From assembly GCA_945956945.1 (NCBI GenBank), contig CAMFJO010000051.1, forward strand, positions 1 through 6,298: a stretch of 6,298 nt of DNA, in the 5' to 3' direction. This document shows positions 1-6,298 of the stretch, piece after piece. Under the pieces are notes generated by a model. It was not told the origin of the DNA, ran no database searches, and saw only the letters and a program-made list of their open reading frames with translations. The DNA is from an uncultured Legionellales bacterium (GTDB lineage: Bacteria > Pseudomonadota > Gammaproteobacteria > UBA1113). Position numbers and translations under genes: made by a program. Within the stretch, counting starts at the first letter, position 1; the number at the start of each line of letters is the position of its first letter.

Positions 1-1437
1 GTGTGGACCTTCATTTTTTTCATCACATGGATTAACTTTATTAAATTCCTGTCTAAAAGCAATGGCGATGGCAATCGCTTCAGACATTAATTGTTGCCCA
101 GATTGTCCTGCCATCATCCTAGAAGAGATATCCAGCGAAGCCACTATACCATATTGCGGAGAGGTAGAAGTATGCATCATAAAGGACTCATTAAAAATTT
201 CACGCTCCAAATCACCACTGCCTTTTTTTAAGTGAATCATGGAGGCCTGAGAAAATGCGGCTAATAATTTATGGGTAGATTGCGTGCTAAATACGGTGGG
301 TTGCTTTTGGAATTGGCTTTCGCTCATAGCAAATTTACCTTCATAAAAAGGATGAAATTTTGCATAAGGGAACCAGGCTTCATCAAAATGAATATAATGA
401 ATCCCTGCCGCTAATAAGTCTTGTTTAATATTATCCACATTGTAAATTAACCCATCATAAGTGCTATTGGTGATTACCGCAATACGGGGTTTAATGTTTT
501 TGTTTTCTATTAAAGGATTATCTCTTATTTTTTGTTTTAAAACTTCGGCATTAAATTCATTTTTAGCAATACCACCGATAATACCGTAGGCATTGCGAGT
601 AGGTTTAAAATAAATCGGGATCACATTCGCCATTGTTAAAGCATGCTGTAAGGACTTATGACAATTTCTGTCTATAACCGCTACATCCTGGGCTCTGGCC
701 ACAGCCATAAACACTATTTTATTGGAGGTTGAAGTGCCATTAGTAACAAAAAAAGTTTCATCTGCACCAAAGACCTGTGCGGCATATTCTTCAGCATCAC
801 CTACGACACCACTGTGTTCCAGCAGAGATCCCAACTCAGGCACGGAAATGGACAAATCACTTCTAAAGACATTCTCACCATAAAAATCATAAAACAATCG
901 GCCTGTAGGAGATTTCAAGAATGCAACCCCACCCATATGTCCCGGTGTATGCCAAGCGTATTTATATTCGAGCGTGTATTTTACCAAAGCTTTAAAAAAA
1001 GGCGGTAATAAACGAACCAAATATTTAAATACCTGTTGTCGAATACGACCTGCAACAAATACGGCTGTATCATCATAACGCCATAGAATACAGTCACATT
1101 CTTTTAAAATTTGAGAATTTAAAAAATTCAGATGTAACTTGCTGGTTAAAATATTAATGGGAATTTCCGCATTAATATCGCGGATCTGTTGAATAAACGC
1201 CACAATATCCTGTTCTTGGGTTGCTTCATTAAAAGATTCCAGGCTAAGAATAACTCCACCCAAATCTCGTTTAGCCTTGAGGGTTGCCAATACATCGGCA
1301 GGATATTCATGATGCAAAACAGATAAGCCTTCTTTATCAAAAGCTTGCATCAACTCCTCACCTGCATACCCCCGGTGGTGATGACTTCCTGCATCCAGCA
1401 AAATAACAGGAAATAATTTTAAATCGACATTAATCAT
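1..1437 (-). CDS. Orn/Lys/Arg decarboxylase (PLP fold type I), C-terminus beyond window
   Basis: Inducible-type basic amino acid decarboxylase. It removes CO2 from lysine or arginine (less likely ornithine), consuming a cytoplasmic proton and yielding cadaverine or agmatine. The frame is open for 479 codons from the ATG at 1437 to the window edge. Family members run about 715-755 residues, so roughly the last third is missing. Residues 1-130 form the wing/receiver-like domain. The PLP domain begins near 150 with WHTPGHMGG (162-170). It continues with NGTSTSN (233-239), HKS (260-262, the His that stacks on PLP), HFDEAW (350-355, Asp352 contacts the pyridine nitrogen) and STHK (387-390, Lys390 forms the Schiff base). 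The start overlaps the antiporter stop by 8 bases (ATGATTAA). From memory, motifs such as SDLSISVPELGSLL and STQSTHKLLAAFSQASMIH look closer to Pseudomonas LdcA and E. coli CadA than to AdiA. Lysine is therefore the better guess, but specificity is not settled. Confidence 0.93.
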   Translation of the reverse strand, partial: MINVDLKLFPVILLDAGSHHHRGYAGEELMQAFDKEGLSVLHHEYPADVLATLKAKRDLGGVILSLESFNEATQEQDIVAFIQQIRDINAEIPINILTSKLHLNFLNSQILKECDCILWRYDDTAVFVAGRIRQQVFKYLVRLLPPFFKALVKYTLEYKYAWHTPGHMGGVAFLKSPTGRLFYDFYGENVFRSDLSISVPELGSLLEHSGVVGDAEEYAAQVFGADETFFVTNGTSTSNKIVFMAVARAQDVAVIDRNCHKSLQHALTMANVIPIYFKPTRNAYGIIGGIAKNEFNAEVLKQKIRDNPLIENKNIKPRIAVITNSTYDGLIYNVDNIKQDLLAAGIHYIHFDEAWFPYAKFHPFYEGKFAMSESQFQKQPTVFSTQSTHKLLAAFSQASMIHLKKGSGDLEREIFNESFMMHTSTSPQYGIVASLDISSRMMAGQSGQQLMSEAIAIAIAFRQEFNKVNPCDEKNEGPH

Positions 1438-2743
1438 GGGCATACCTTTTCTTATTCCAAACCACCCAACTATAGGCTGGTATGCCTAATAATAGCACAA
1501 TTAAGCCCCAAAAGACGATTTTATAGCCTTCTCCCAAAATAGCCCAGAATATATAACCCATGACCAAAATACACATGAGCATCTCCAGATGCCGGTATCT
1601 GTGTTTTGCCTTGTCCTCGTCCTGTATAAAAATGCTCAAGGCTACAGCCGAATACAAATAAGGTAATAAAGTTAAAAATACCGCCACTGAAGCGATGATT
1701 TGAAATTGCTGGCCAAGACTGGTGGAATGGGTTAATAACAATAAAATACTCATCAAGACACTGACAATCGTTAAGCCTTTAACGGGCACCTCTTGAAGAT
1801 TGACTCTGGAAAATACGGTTGGAAATAATCGATCATCCGCTGCTGCCTTGGCAGATCCGCCAACCAATAAAATCCATCCTCCCAAAGAACCCAAGCAAGC
1901 GACAATGGCGCAAATACTGACAATGCGGCCAGCAGTATCCCCTAAAGTTAAAGCAGCTACCAATGAAAAAGGTGCTGCTGACTGTGCTAAAGTTGCATTG
2001 GGGACAATCCCCATAATAACCGTGGAGCTTAAACAATAGACGATAGCGGCAATTAATGTTCCCAGGATCGTGGCTATCGGTACATCTCTTGTAGGATTAC
2101 TGGATAAACCTGCGCAAACTGCCGCAGATTCCACACCAATAAAAGCCCATAAAGTTAAAGCAGCAGAATGGCTTATGGCCCAAAAATTACTGTGCGCTGT
2201 TACATTGTAGGCATTCATGAAGGTAGCCTTATCAAACCACATCCAACCCAATACTGCTGTTCCTATCAGAGGAATAAACATGACACAACTGGTAAAGGAA
2301 ATAACCTTACCCAATGTTCTGGCCCCAAAAAAGTTAATGATGGTGAATAACCAGATAGCGCCAATCGTCGCAAAAACACTGGGCCAACCTTGTGACAATA
2401 CAGGAAAAAAGAAACTCAAATAACCAATACCTGCTATTGCAATACCCACATTACCGACCCAATTCGCCAGCCAGTAAATATAAACCGTTTGAAACCCTAA
2501 ATAATCGCCAAAAGCACTCTTAGCATACGCATAAGGCCCGCCTGCCTTGGGCAGACGTAATGCTAATCGCGCAAATAACCAGGCTAGGGCTAAAGCACCT
2601 GCCGTCGTCACCAACCAACCTAAACTGCTAATGCTCCCTACACGCGCTAAGCTGGCGGGTAATAAGAAAACACCAGAACCCATCATATTGCTGGCAACCA
2701 GTGCCGTTAGCATGACAGGTCCCATCGTATTGGCTGATTTCAT
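1430..2743 (-). CDS. adiC: AdiC-like basic amino acid/amine antiporter (APC superfamily)
   Basis: Inner-membrane exchanger of 437 residues (E. coli AdiC has 445) with about 12 hydrophobic helices. It is expected to swap an external basic amino acid for the internal decarboxylation product. The unwound helix-1 motif GSGVFLLPA is at 22-30. Key AdiC residues appear at a constant offset of minus 3: Tyr90 (AdiC Y93), Asn98 (N101), Trp199 (W202), Glu205 (E208, gate) and Trp290 (W293) in a GGW motif. CadB, as I recall it, has YYHANW and GSW at two of these places, so the pocket looks like an arginine/agmatine type. The ATG at 2743 overlaps the preceding TGA by 4 bases (ATGA), and GAGGG at 2751-2755 sits 7 bases upstream, which supports this start. 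The 3' end overlaps the decarboxylase start by 8 bases. The symbol is given by resemblance; lysine/cadaverine exchange remains possible. Confidence 0.9.
   Translation of the reverse strand: MKSANTMGPVMLTALVASNMMGSGVFLLPASLARVGSISSLGWLVTTAGALALAWLFARLALRLPKAGGPYAYAKSAFGDYLGFQTVYIYWLANWVGNVGIAIAGIGYLSFFFPVLSQGWPSVFATIGAIWLFTIINFFGARTLGKVISFTSCVMFIPLIGTAVLGWMWFDKATFMNAYNVTAHSNFWAISHSAALTLWAFIGVESAAVCAGLSSNPTRDVPIATILGTLIAAIVYCLSSTVIMGIVPNATLAQSAAPFSLVAALTLGDTAGRIVSICAIVACLGSLGGWILLVGGSAKAAADDRLFPTVFSRVNLQEVPVKGLTIVSVLMSILLLLTHSTSLGQQFQIIASVAVFLTLLPYLYSAVALSIFIQDEDKAKHRYRHLEMLMCILVMGYIFWAILGEGYKIVFWGLIVLLLGIPAYSWVVWNKKRYAHD
1445..1450 (-). promoter_or_regulatory. Shine-Dalgarno site of the decarboxylase gene
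   Basis: AAAAGG on the minus strand lies inside the end of the antiporter gene, 7 bases before the ATG at 1437. It decides between two in-frame starts. The alternative ATG at 1443 would add Met-Pro but leaves only 1 base after AAAAGG, which is too close. The 1437 start is preferred. Confidence 0.55.
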
Positions 2744-3210
2744 TTATAAGCCCTCATAATGTCTTTTTTGCTATATCGTCCTAACAACAGTTTGTGCGCC
2801 GGATCCACTAAAAATTTATTGTGTAAAGCCTCTCGCCCCAATAACATTCGGAATTTCATCGGATCGCGATTGGATAAGGTCAATTCAATAGGATAAGACA
2901 AAAGTCCCAGGGTTAATAACGTTGTGATCACATAACGATGTTCTCTATGCCCCGTGGAGCTAATCACTTCGCGTTCGTCTATCACTTTGGCTTGGCATTT
3001 TTGAGCAATTTTATTATTCGCTTGTAGCGGGTGAATATCAAACTCAACCCATTTCTGTCCCTGGCGCACCACTTCATTAATGTTAAAAGCATGTAAAGCG
3101 GAGGTCTTTGCACCCGTATCAATCTTAGCTTTAATATACGGAATATGCAGTTGCGATAAGCCACACCATTCTTGCCATCCCACTAATGCTTTTTTAACTA
3201 ATCTAACCAT
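2740..3210 (-). CDS. rimB: RimK-associated retropepsin-like 'ATP-dependent zinc protease' family protein
   Basis: Small cytosolic protein of 156 residues in the family often labelled ATP-dependent zinc protease (DUF785), usually found beside rimK. Despite the name it has a retropepsin-like core. The line KAKIDTGAKTSALHA (residues 26-40) carries the candidate catalytic Asp31-Thr32-Gly33. NRDPMKFRMLLGRE (114-127) supplies the second conserved block, followed by FLVDP. The family start GWQEW lies ten residues after the Met at 3210. An upstream in-frame ATG at 3291 would add 27 residues, but these are translated from the inserted repeat (3215-3387) and resemble nothing in the family, so I reject it. 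No good ribosome site precedes 3210 (AGGGGG is 15 bases away). That fits loss of an ancestral overlap with rimK. The stop overlaps the antiporter start as ATGA. The role is inferred to be trimming or controlling RimK-made glutamate tails. Confidence 0.85.
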   Translation of the reverse strand: MVRLVKKALVGWQEWCGLSQLHIPYIKAKIDTGAKTSALHAFNINEVVRQGQKWVEFDIHPLQANNKIAQKCQAKVIDEREVISSTGHREHRYVITTLLTLGLLSYPIELTLSNRDPMKFRMLLGREALHNKFLVDPAHKLLLGRYSKKDIMRAYK

Positions 3211-3214
3211 GATA
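3207..3214. repeat. Target-site duplication, left copy (CCATGATA)
   Basis: Exact 8-base match to 3388-3395, abutting the left end of the insert. On the minus strand it reads TATCATGG and contains the ATG start codon of the protease gene at 3210. Confidence 0.75.
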
Positions 3215-3237
3215 GTAACTACACGCCCCCTTTGCAA
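3209..3237 (-). promoter_or_regulatory. Sigma70-like promoter made of MITE end plus target duplication
   Basis: On the minus strand TTGCAA (3237-3232) is followed by a 17-base spacer and TATCAT (3214-3209). The -10 matches the consensus at 5 of 6 positions and the -35 at 4 of 6. The spacer is the MITE end and the -10 lies in the target duplication. Transcription would start near 3202, just inside the protease gene, so the RNA would lack that gene's start codon. It could still express the antiporter and decarboxylase. Confidence 0.3.
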
Positions 3238-3254
3238 AAAAGCCCATATTGGGC
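3236..3254 (-). terminator. Intrinsic-terminator-like hairpin within the MITE
   Basis: The minus strand reads GCCCA-ATA-TGGGC followed at once by six T. That gives a 5-base-pair GC-rich stem, a 3-base loop and a T tract, directly between rimK and the protease gene. The stem is short, and the larger MITE hairpin competes for the same bases, so partial termination is more likely than a full stop. If active, it would lower expression of the protease, antiporter and decarboxylase relative to rimK. Confidence 0.4.
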
Positions 3255-3358
3255 GCATCTTGCGTGCAAAATTCCCGTGAAAAATGCTCATTTACGCGGT
3301 GTAAACTCCGCTTTTTCCCAGCAATTTTGCACGCAACCTGCATCCCAATCTGTGCTTT
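3239..3358. repeat. Long imperfect inverted repeat (hairpin arms) inside the MITE
   Basis: The left arm 3239-3273 and right arm 3323-3358 are imperfect reverse complements. The innermost 14 bases pair perfectly: TTGCGTGCAAAATT at 3260-3273 with AATTTTGCACGCAA at 3323-3336. Outside these, ATTGGG (3248-3253) pairs with CCCAAT (3344-3349), and AAAGC (3239-3243) pairs with GCTTT (3354-3358). The 49-base centre also holds GCGG...CCGC (3296-3311). Transcribed from either strand it should fold into a long hairpin, which could act as an RNase target or an RNA-stability boundary between rimK and the downstream genes. Confidence 0.8.
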
Positions 3359-3383
3359 ACCGTACTCGTAGATGGGTGAGTAG

Positions 3384-4310
3384 TTATCCATGATAAGGTT
3401 TATCCGGGTGCAAGGGTTTCGCGTTTTTTTCAATGTGGGCAAAGATCATTCCCGCTACATTTTTTCCTGTAGCCGTTTCTATTCCTTCTAGTCCTGGAGA
3501 AGCATTCACTTCCATCACTAAAGGGCCTCGTTTAGAACGCAATATATCCACGCCGGCTAAATTTAAGCCTATAATCTTGGTGGCCTTCAGTGCGGTTTCT
3601 TTTTCTATTGGATCTAAGGTAATTGAATGCGCACTACCGCCTTGATGAACATTGGCCCTAAACTCCCCGCTTTGCGCCTTACGCATCATACTGGCAACCA
3701 CTTTATTGCCAATCACAAAACACCTTAAATCTTCACCATTGGCCTCAGAAATAAACTCTTGCACGATGATATTGGCATTTAATCCCATCAAGGTTTGCAT
3801 GACGCTAGAGGCTGCCGTATACGATTCAGCCAAAACCACACCCACACCCTGTGTTCCTTCCAATAGCTTAATAACCACGGGAGGCCCACCTACCATCTTT
3901 ATCAAAGGACTGATATCTTTAGAATTGTGTGCAAAACCAGTCACCGGCATACCAATACCTTTTCTACAGAGTAATTGCAAAGAACGCAATTTATCTCGCG
4001 CGCGCGTAATCGATAAAGCGGAATTGACACAATACATACCTTGCGTTTCCATCTGCCGTACGATAGCCGAACCATAAAAAGTACGCTTGGCACTGATGCG
4101 GGGGATAATCGCATCAAAATTATTTAATTTTTCGCCTTTGTAATAAATACTGGCACCCGAGGAGACGATATTCACATAACAGGATAGATAGTCCACCACC
4201 GTAATACGGTGCCCTCTTTTTTCCCCCTCTTCCACCAAACGACGTGTAGAATACAATTCATCGTTCAAGGATAAAATTGCAATATTCATACTTTTTTGCT
4301 TAGATTTCAT
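3384..4310 (-). CDS. rimK: RimK, ATP-grasp glutamate ligase (ribosomal protein S6 modification)
   Basis: Cytosolic ligase that uses ATP to add glutamate to the C-terminus of ribosomal protein S6 and, in E. coli, can also make poly-alpha-glutamate. The 308 residues align along nearly their full length with E. coli RimK (300). The N-terminal domain has LSCYVNI and FDAIIPRI. The ATP-grasp core carries Lys107, Lys148, the glycine loop [10 protein letters not shown] (151-160), QEF with Glu185, and FRAN with Arg218. Metal ligands are Asp255, Glu267 and Asn269 in [13 protein letters not shown]. These sit at a constant +7 to the E. coli numbering, so the Met at 4289 matches the E. coli start. The longer start at 4310 is kept because AAGCGGGT lies just before it, though neither start has a strong ribosome site. 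The protein ends PYHG with a TAA supplied by the MITE. The 105-base gap to the upstream gene shows no convincing terminator, so co-transcription is possible. Confidence 0.95.
   Translation of the reverse strand: MKSKQKSMNIAILSLNDELYSTRRLVEEGEKRGHRITVVDYLSCYVNIVSSGASIYYKGEKLNNFDAIIPRISAKRTFYGSAIVRQMETQGMYCVNSALSITRARDKLRSLQLLCRKGIGMPVTGFAHNSKDISPLIKMVGGPPVVIKLLEGTQGVGVVLAESYTAASSVMQTLMGLNANIIVQEFISEANGEDLRCFVIGNKVVASMMRKAQSGEFRANVHQGGSAHSITLDPIEKETALKATKIIGLNLAGVDILRSKRGPLVMEVNASPGLEGIETATGKNVAGMIFAHIEKNAKPLHPDKPYHG
3388..3395. repeat. Target-site duplication, right copy (CCATGATA)
   Basis: Exact 8-base match to 3207-3214, abutting the right end of the insert. On the minus strand it encodes the last residues of RimK (Tyr-His-Gly). 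The insert itself supplies the next bases, which complete the Gly codon and form the TAA stop. Confidence 0.75.
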
Positions 4311-4415
4311 AATACCCGCTTATCTATTTTTTGCACTTCAGCTTTAAAAACCAACTCTGTAGGCACCTTAAAACAGTACAATTATTTAACACATGATATC
4401 CCTTTCGGTATAGTC

Positions 4416-6298
4416 TTAGCTTTGGTATTGCCGTAAATACCCCAAAAGCGTTTGTGCAATTGTCCGTAATATATCTGGAAAATCATCCAGAATTCGATCA
4501 TACTCCATTTTACTCATTTTTAATACTACCGCTTCACTCATCGCAACAGCGCTGGCAGTCCTGGGCTTTTCATCCAAAATACTCAACTCTCCAATAAAAT
4601 CAAATTTCTGCTTCCGGCTAATAAGATCATTACCATGCAGAATGCCGATTTCGCCTTCTGCCACAATATAGAGATCTCCTGGAAGATCGCCTTCCTTAAA
4701 TAAGATCGTTTCATTGGCCATTAAGATGACTTCTAAACGTTCTGCTAATACCAATAAAATATCCGCTGACAGATCTTTAAATAAACTACAACCACGTAAT
4801 ACCACTAATTTTTCCAAATCGTGCATCTGAGCGCCCTCACGCGTTAAAGATTTAACCGAAAACACCGTCGTTAACCACGGACCTAATTTTTCTGAAGACA
4901 GCAAGCTATCTGCCTTATGCTCGATCGCAGCTTGCTTCTCAAACAATTTTGATAGAAATAATCTATCCTGATTATTTTGCAAATAATTATCCAGGAGCTC
5001 CACTTTTTCCTGAAATAAATTAGAAAAATCCCCTTGCTTGATGTCCTGCAAAATTAAAGAAATAAGAGGCATTGTTTTTTGGGGAACATCAATACAAAAC
5101 AAATACAAGGTTCTATACGTTGCACCATAGAGCAAAGCTTTAATTTCCTGTTTTTCAAATTGCGTCAAGTTTAACTGTAGTAACTGTTTGTAATAAGCGA
5201 CTCGTTCTGTTTCTATTTCAATATATTCTTTAATAAACCGAAGGAAATTTTTACTTAAATCTATAGTCAAGGCTCTATAAGCAATAGCTTTGATTGTGCT
5301 ATTACAAATCACTGTATTATCATGCGACATCAACTGCATCAAACTATTTTCAGCAAGTTCCCCTTGAATACTGGCAATACAGCGAATAGCGGTTCTATAA
5401 AAAATGGGGCTATAAACAGCATGAATACGCTCAGATAAAGTAGGAATGATGGTTTCACCAAAATGCGATAGCGCTTTACCGGCATAATAGTTAACATTTT
5501 TTACGCTCATTTGTTGAACTAAATGCGGTATATATTCTTTTTGTGGATGTTCTAAGGCCGATTGAATGGCGGCAATACTGACGTGGATATCCGGATCAAT
5601 AATGAGTCCGGACAGACTGTCCACAGTACCTTGCAAGTCAAATAAAGATAATATGCGTATGGCCGACATACGTACAATGGGATCTGCAGAATTAATCATC
5701 TGCACCAAACGGTTTAATGCCAGGATCATCTCCATGATATTGCCGAATTTAATCAACAAACTGATTCTACCCGCTTGCACTAATGCATCCTCTGAATTTT
5801 CATATTTTTTTGCCAAACTTAACACTTCTTCTTTATGCCAATTCATCAATGCTTGAAGAAGCCACCAGATCACCTCGCCCTCATTCTCTATCTCTAGCCT
5901 TCTTTTAAGCTCTGTGAAGTATTTTTCATTCATATGGGATGATAACACTTTAGCCGCTTCTATACGGATACTGGTATTATTGTCATTCAAATCTTTACAC
6001 ACTTTATCTAATATAGGGGTTGGAATAGGTCGCTTTTTTCCTAACAATTCGTAGCCGATTAATTTGACAGCACTATCTGGACTTAAAAAACATTGCTCAA
6101 TGATCTCCTCCCATTGCGTAGAATCCTCAGTCAAATAGAGATCTTCTGCATTCAGAACATGGTGTTGTTTTAAATTATACTCTAGACTTTGGTTGTAGGC
6201 TTTTATAACCCATTTTATCACTATCACAAAAAACACCATACAGAGGATAAAAATTAAAGCGACGATTGCTGGTGTCGCCTTATGTGCCAGAAATAATA
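4416..6298 (-). CDS. Membrane protein with HEAT repeats and C-terminal cyclic-nucleotide-binding domain, 5'-partial
   Basis: The frame has no stop between 4416 and the window edge (626 codons), so the gene begins outside. Numbering here starts at the first in-frame Met (6239), which is probably internal. Just before and across it runs a hydrophobic helix (TPAIVALIFILCMVFFVIV) ending in basic residues, like the last membrane segment of a transporter. Residues 45-320 are paired amphipathic helices of HEAT type, with repeating patterns such as NTSIRIEAAKVLS and DPIVRMSAIRILS. Residues 330-470 are helical and undefined. Residues 482-604 form a cyclic-nucleotide-binding domain: LFKDLS, ILFKEGDLPGDLYIVAEGEIGI, then the phosphate-binding cassette FIGELSILDEKPRTAS with Glu551 (ribose) and Arg560 (phosphate). 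Fusions of an MFS or nucleotide-transporter-like domain to HEAT repeats and this sensor are known. I infer that architecture, but the transport domain cannot be seen. Confidence 0.85.
   Translation of the reverse strand, partial: LFLAHKATPAIVALIFILCMVFFVIVIKWVIKAYNQSLEYNLKQHHVLNAEDLYLTEDSTQWEEIIEQCFLSPDSAVKLIGYELLGKKRPIPTPILDKVCKDLNDNNTSIRIEAAKVLSSHMNEKYFTELKRRLEIENEGEVIWWLLQALMNWHKEEVLSLAKKYENSEDALVQAGRISLLIKFGNIMEMILALNRLVQMINSADPIVRMSAIRILSLFDLQGTVDSLSGLIIDPDIHVSIAAIQSALEHPQKEYIPHLVQQMSVKNVNYYAGKALSHFGETIIPTLSERIHAVYSPIFYRTAIRCIASIQGELAENSLMQLMSHDNTVICNSTIKAIAYRALTIDLSKNFLRFIKEYIEIETERVAYYKQLLQLNLTQFEKQEIKALLYGATYRTLYLFCIDVPQKTMPLISLILQDIKQGDFSNLFQEKVELLDNYLQNNQDRLFLSKLFEKQAAIEHKADSLLSSEKLGPWLTTVFSVKSLTREGAQMHDLEKLVVLRGCSLFKDLSADILLVLAERLEVILMANETILFKEGDLPGDLYIVAEGEIGILHGNDLISRKQKFDFIGELSILDEKPRTASAVAMSEAVVLKMSKMEYDRILDDFPDILRTIAQTLLGYLRQYQS

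Larger units (their letters stand above)
3215..3387. mobile_element. 173-bp MITE-like insertion, possibly IS66-related
   Basis: This insert fills the gap between rimK and the protease gene. Its ends are inverted repeats: GTAACTAC at 3215-3222 against ATAACTAC read inward from 3387, with 7 of 8 matching. Further in, long imperfect arms pair (3239-3273 with 3323-3358), including 14 perfect base pairs. An exact 8-base direct repeat, CCATGATA, flanks it. It encodes no transposase, so it would be non-autonomous. IS66-family elements are known for ends that begin GTAA and for 8-base target duplications, so an IS66-type parent is the best guess. The family assignment is inference; the inverted and direct repeats are read directly. 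Confidence 0.8.
3203..3391 (-). other. 62-codon open frame bridging rimK and the protease gene through the MITE
   Basis: Starting at an ATG that overlaps the rimK stop (ATGGATAA), this frame crosses the whole insert. It stops at a TAG that overlaps the protease start (ATGGTTAG), with 8 bases of overlap on each side. Its sequence is almost entirely the translation of the repeat (for example CKIAGKKRSLHRVNEHF), and I recognise no domain. It is most likely not a functional protein. Translation through it could still carry ribosomes from rimK to the protease gene and keep the MITE hairpin open. Confidence 0.25.

Noticed and set aside
1146..1340. Minus-strand open frame of 64 codons within the decarboxylase gene
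   Set aside because: It is out of frame inside a well-supported coding region.
1..1437. Decarboxylase as a pseudogene, because the reading frame has no visible stop
   Set aside because: All 479 codons read cleanly with every catalytic motif present; the missing C-terminus is due to the window edge.
2740..3291. Longer protease start at 3291 (183 residues)
   Set aside because: The extra 27 residues are encoded mostly by the inserted element and do not resemble the family; the start at 3210 fits the family's usual N-terminus and the reconstructed empty site.
3652..4077. Plus-strand open frame of 141 codons opposite rimK
   Set aside because: It lies wholly antisense to a strongly conserved gene and its translation shows no domain; it is a shadow frame.
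4397..4412. Hairpin TATACC-GAAA-GGGATA after the HEAT/cyclic-nucleotide gene as a terminator
   Set aside because: The stem has an internal mismatch and no T tract follows it on the minus strand.
4311..4415. Promoter for rimK in the 105-base spacer (for example TTGGTT, 17 bases, AAAAAT)
   Set aside because: Only about 3 of 6 and 4 of 6 consensus matches in AT-rich DNA; not distinguishable from chance.
5566..5856. Plus-strand open frame of 96 codons opposite the HEAT-repeat region
   Set aside because: Antisense shadow with low-complexity composition and no recognisable protein features.

Overview
The window looks like a piece of a gammaproteobacterial chromosome of fairly low GC content. The set of genes (rimK beside its retropepsin-like partner, a lysine/arginine decarboxylase with an antiporter, and a transporter-HEAT-cyclic-nucleotide-binding fusion) would fit the Legionellales (Legionella/Coxiella relatives). 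That placement is inference from protein flavour and base composition. All five genes read on the minus strand, so the transcriptional order runs from high to low coordinates.

Region 6298-4416 is the 3' part of a large gene whose 5' end lies outside the window. It encodes the end of a membrane segment, then helical HEAT-type repeats, then a C-terminal cyclic-nucleotide-binding domain with an intact phosphate-binding cassette. A 105-base spacer follows. Next comes rimK (4310-3384, an ATP-grasp glutamate ligase of the ribosomal protein S6 type), then the RimK-partner 'zinc protease' of retropepsin type (3210-2740), an AdiC-like basic amino acid/amine antiporter (2743-1430), and an Orn/Lys/Arg decarboxylase (1437-1, cut by the window edge before its C-terminal domain). 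The last three genes overlap each other by 4 and 8 bases, so they form one translationally coupled operon.

The most interesting object is the 173-base insert between rimK and the protease gene (3215-3387). It has near-perfect terminal inverted repeats (gTAACTAC / aTAACTAC) and long imperfect internal arms, and an exact 8-base direct repeat, CCATGATA, flanks it. I read it as a small non-autonomous transposable element (MITE). GTAA ends and 8-base target duplications are typical of the IS66 family. Removing the element and one copy of the repeat restores an 8-base rimK/protease overlap (ATGGTTAG) of the same form as the antiporter/decarboxylase overlap (ATGATTAA), and neither protein changes. 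The element split a coupled operon. It also brings a terminator-like hairpin, a promoter-like sequence completed by the target duplication, and an open reading frame that bridges the gap exactly.

Functionally, the antiporter and decarboxylase would form a proton-consuming acid-resistance or polyamine-forming pair: import the amino acid, decarboxylate it, export the amine. RimK and its partner would adjust glutamylation of ribosomal protein S6 or related targets. Why these two pairs share an operon is open; a joint stress response is a guess. No tRNA, rRNA, CRISPR array or complete insertion sequence was seen.
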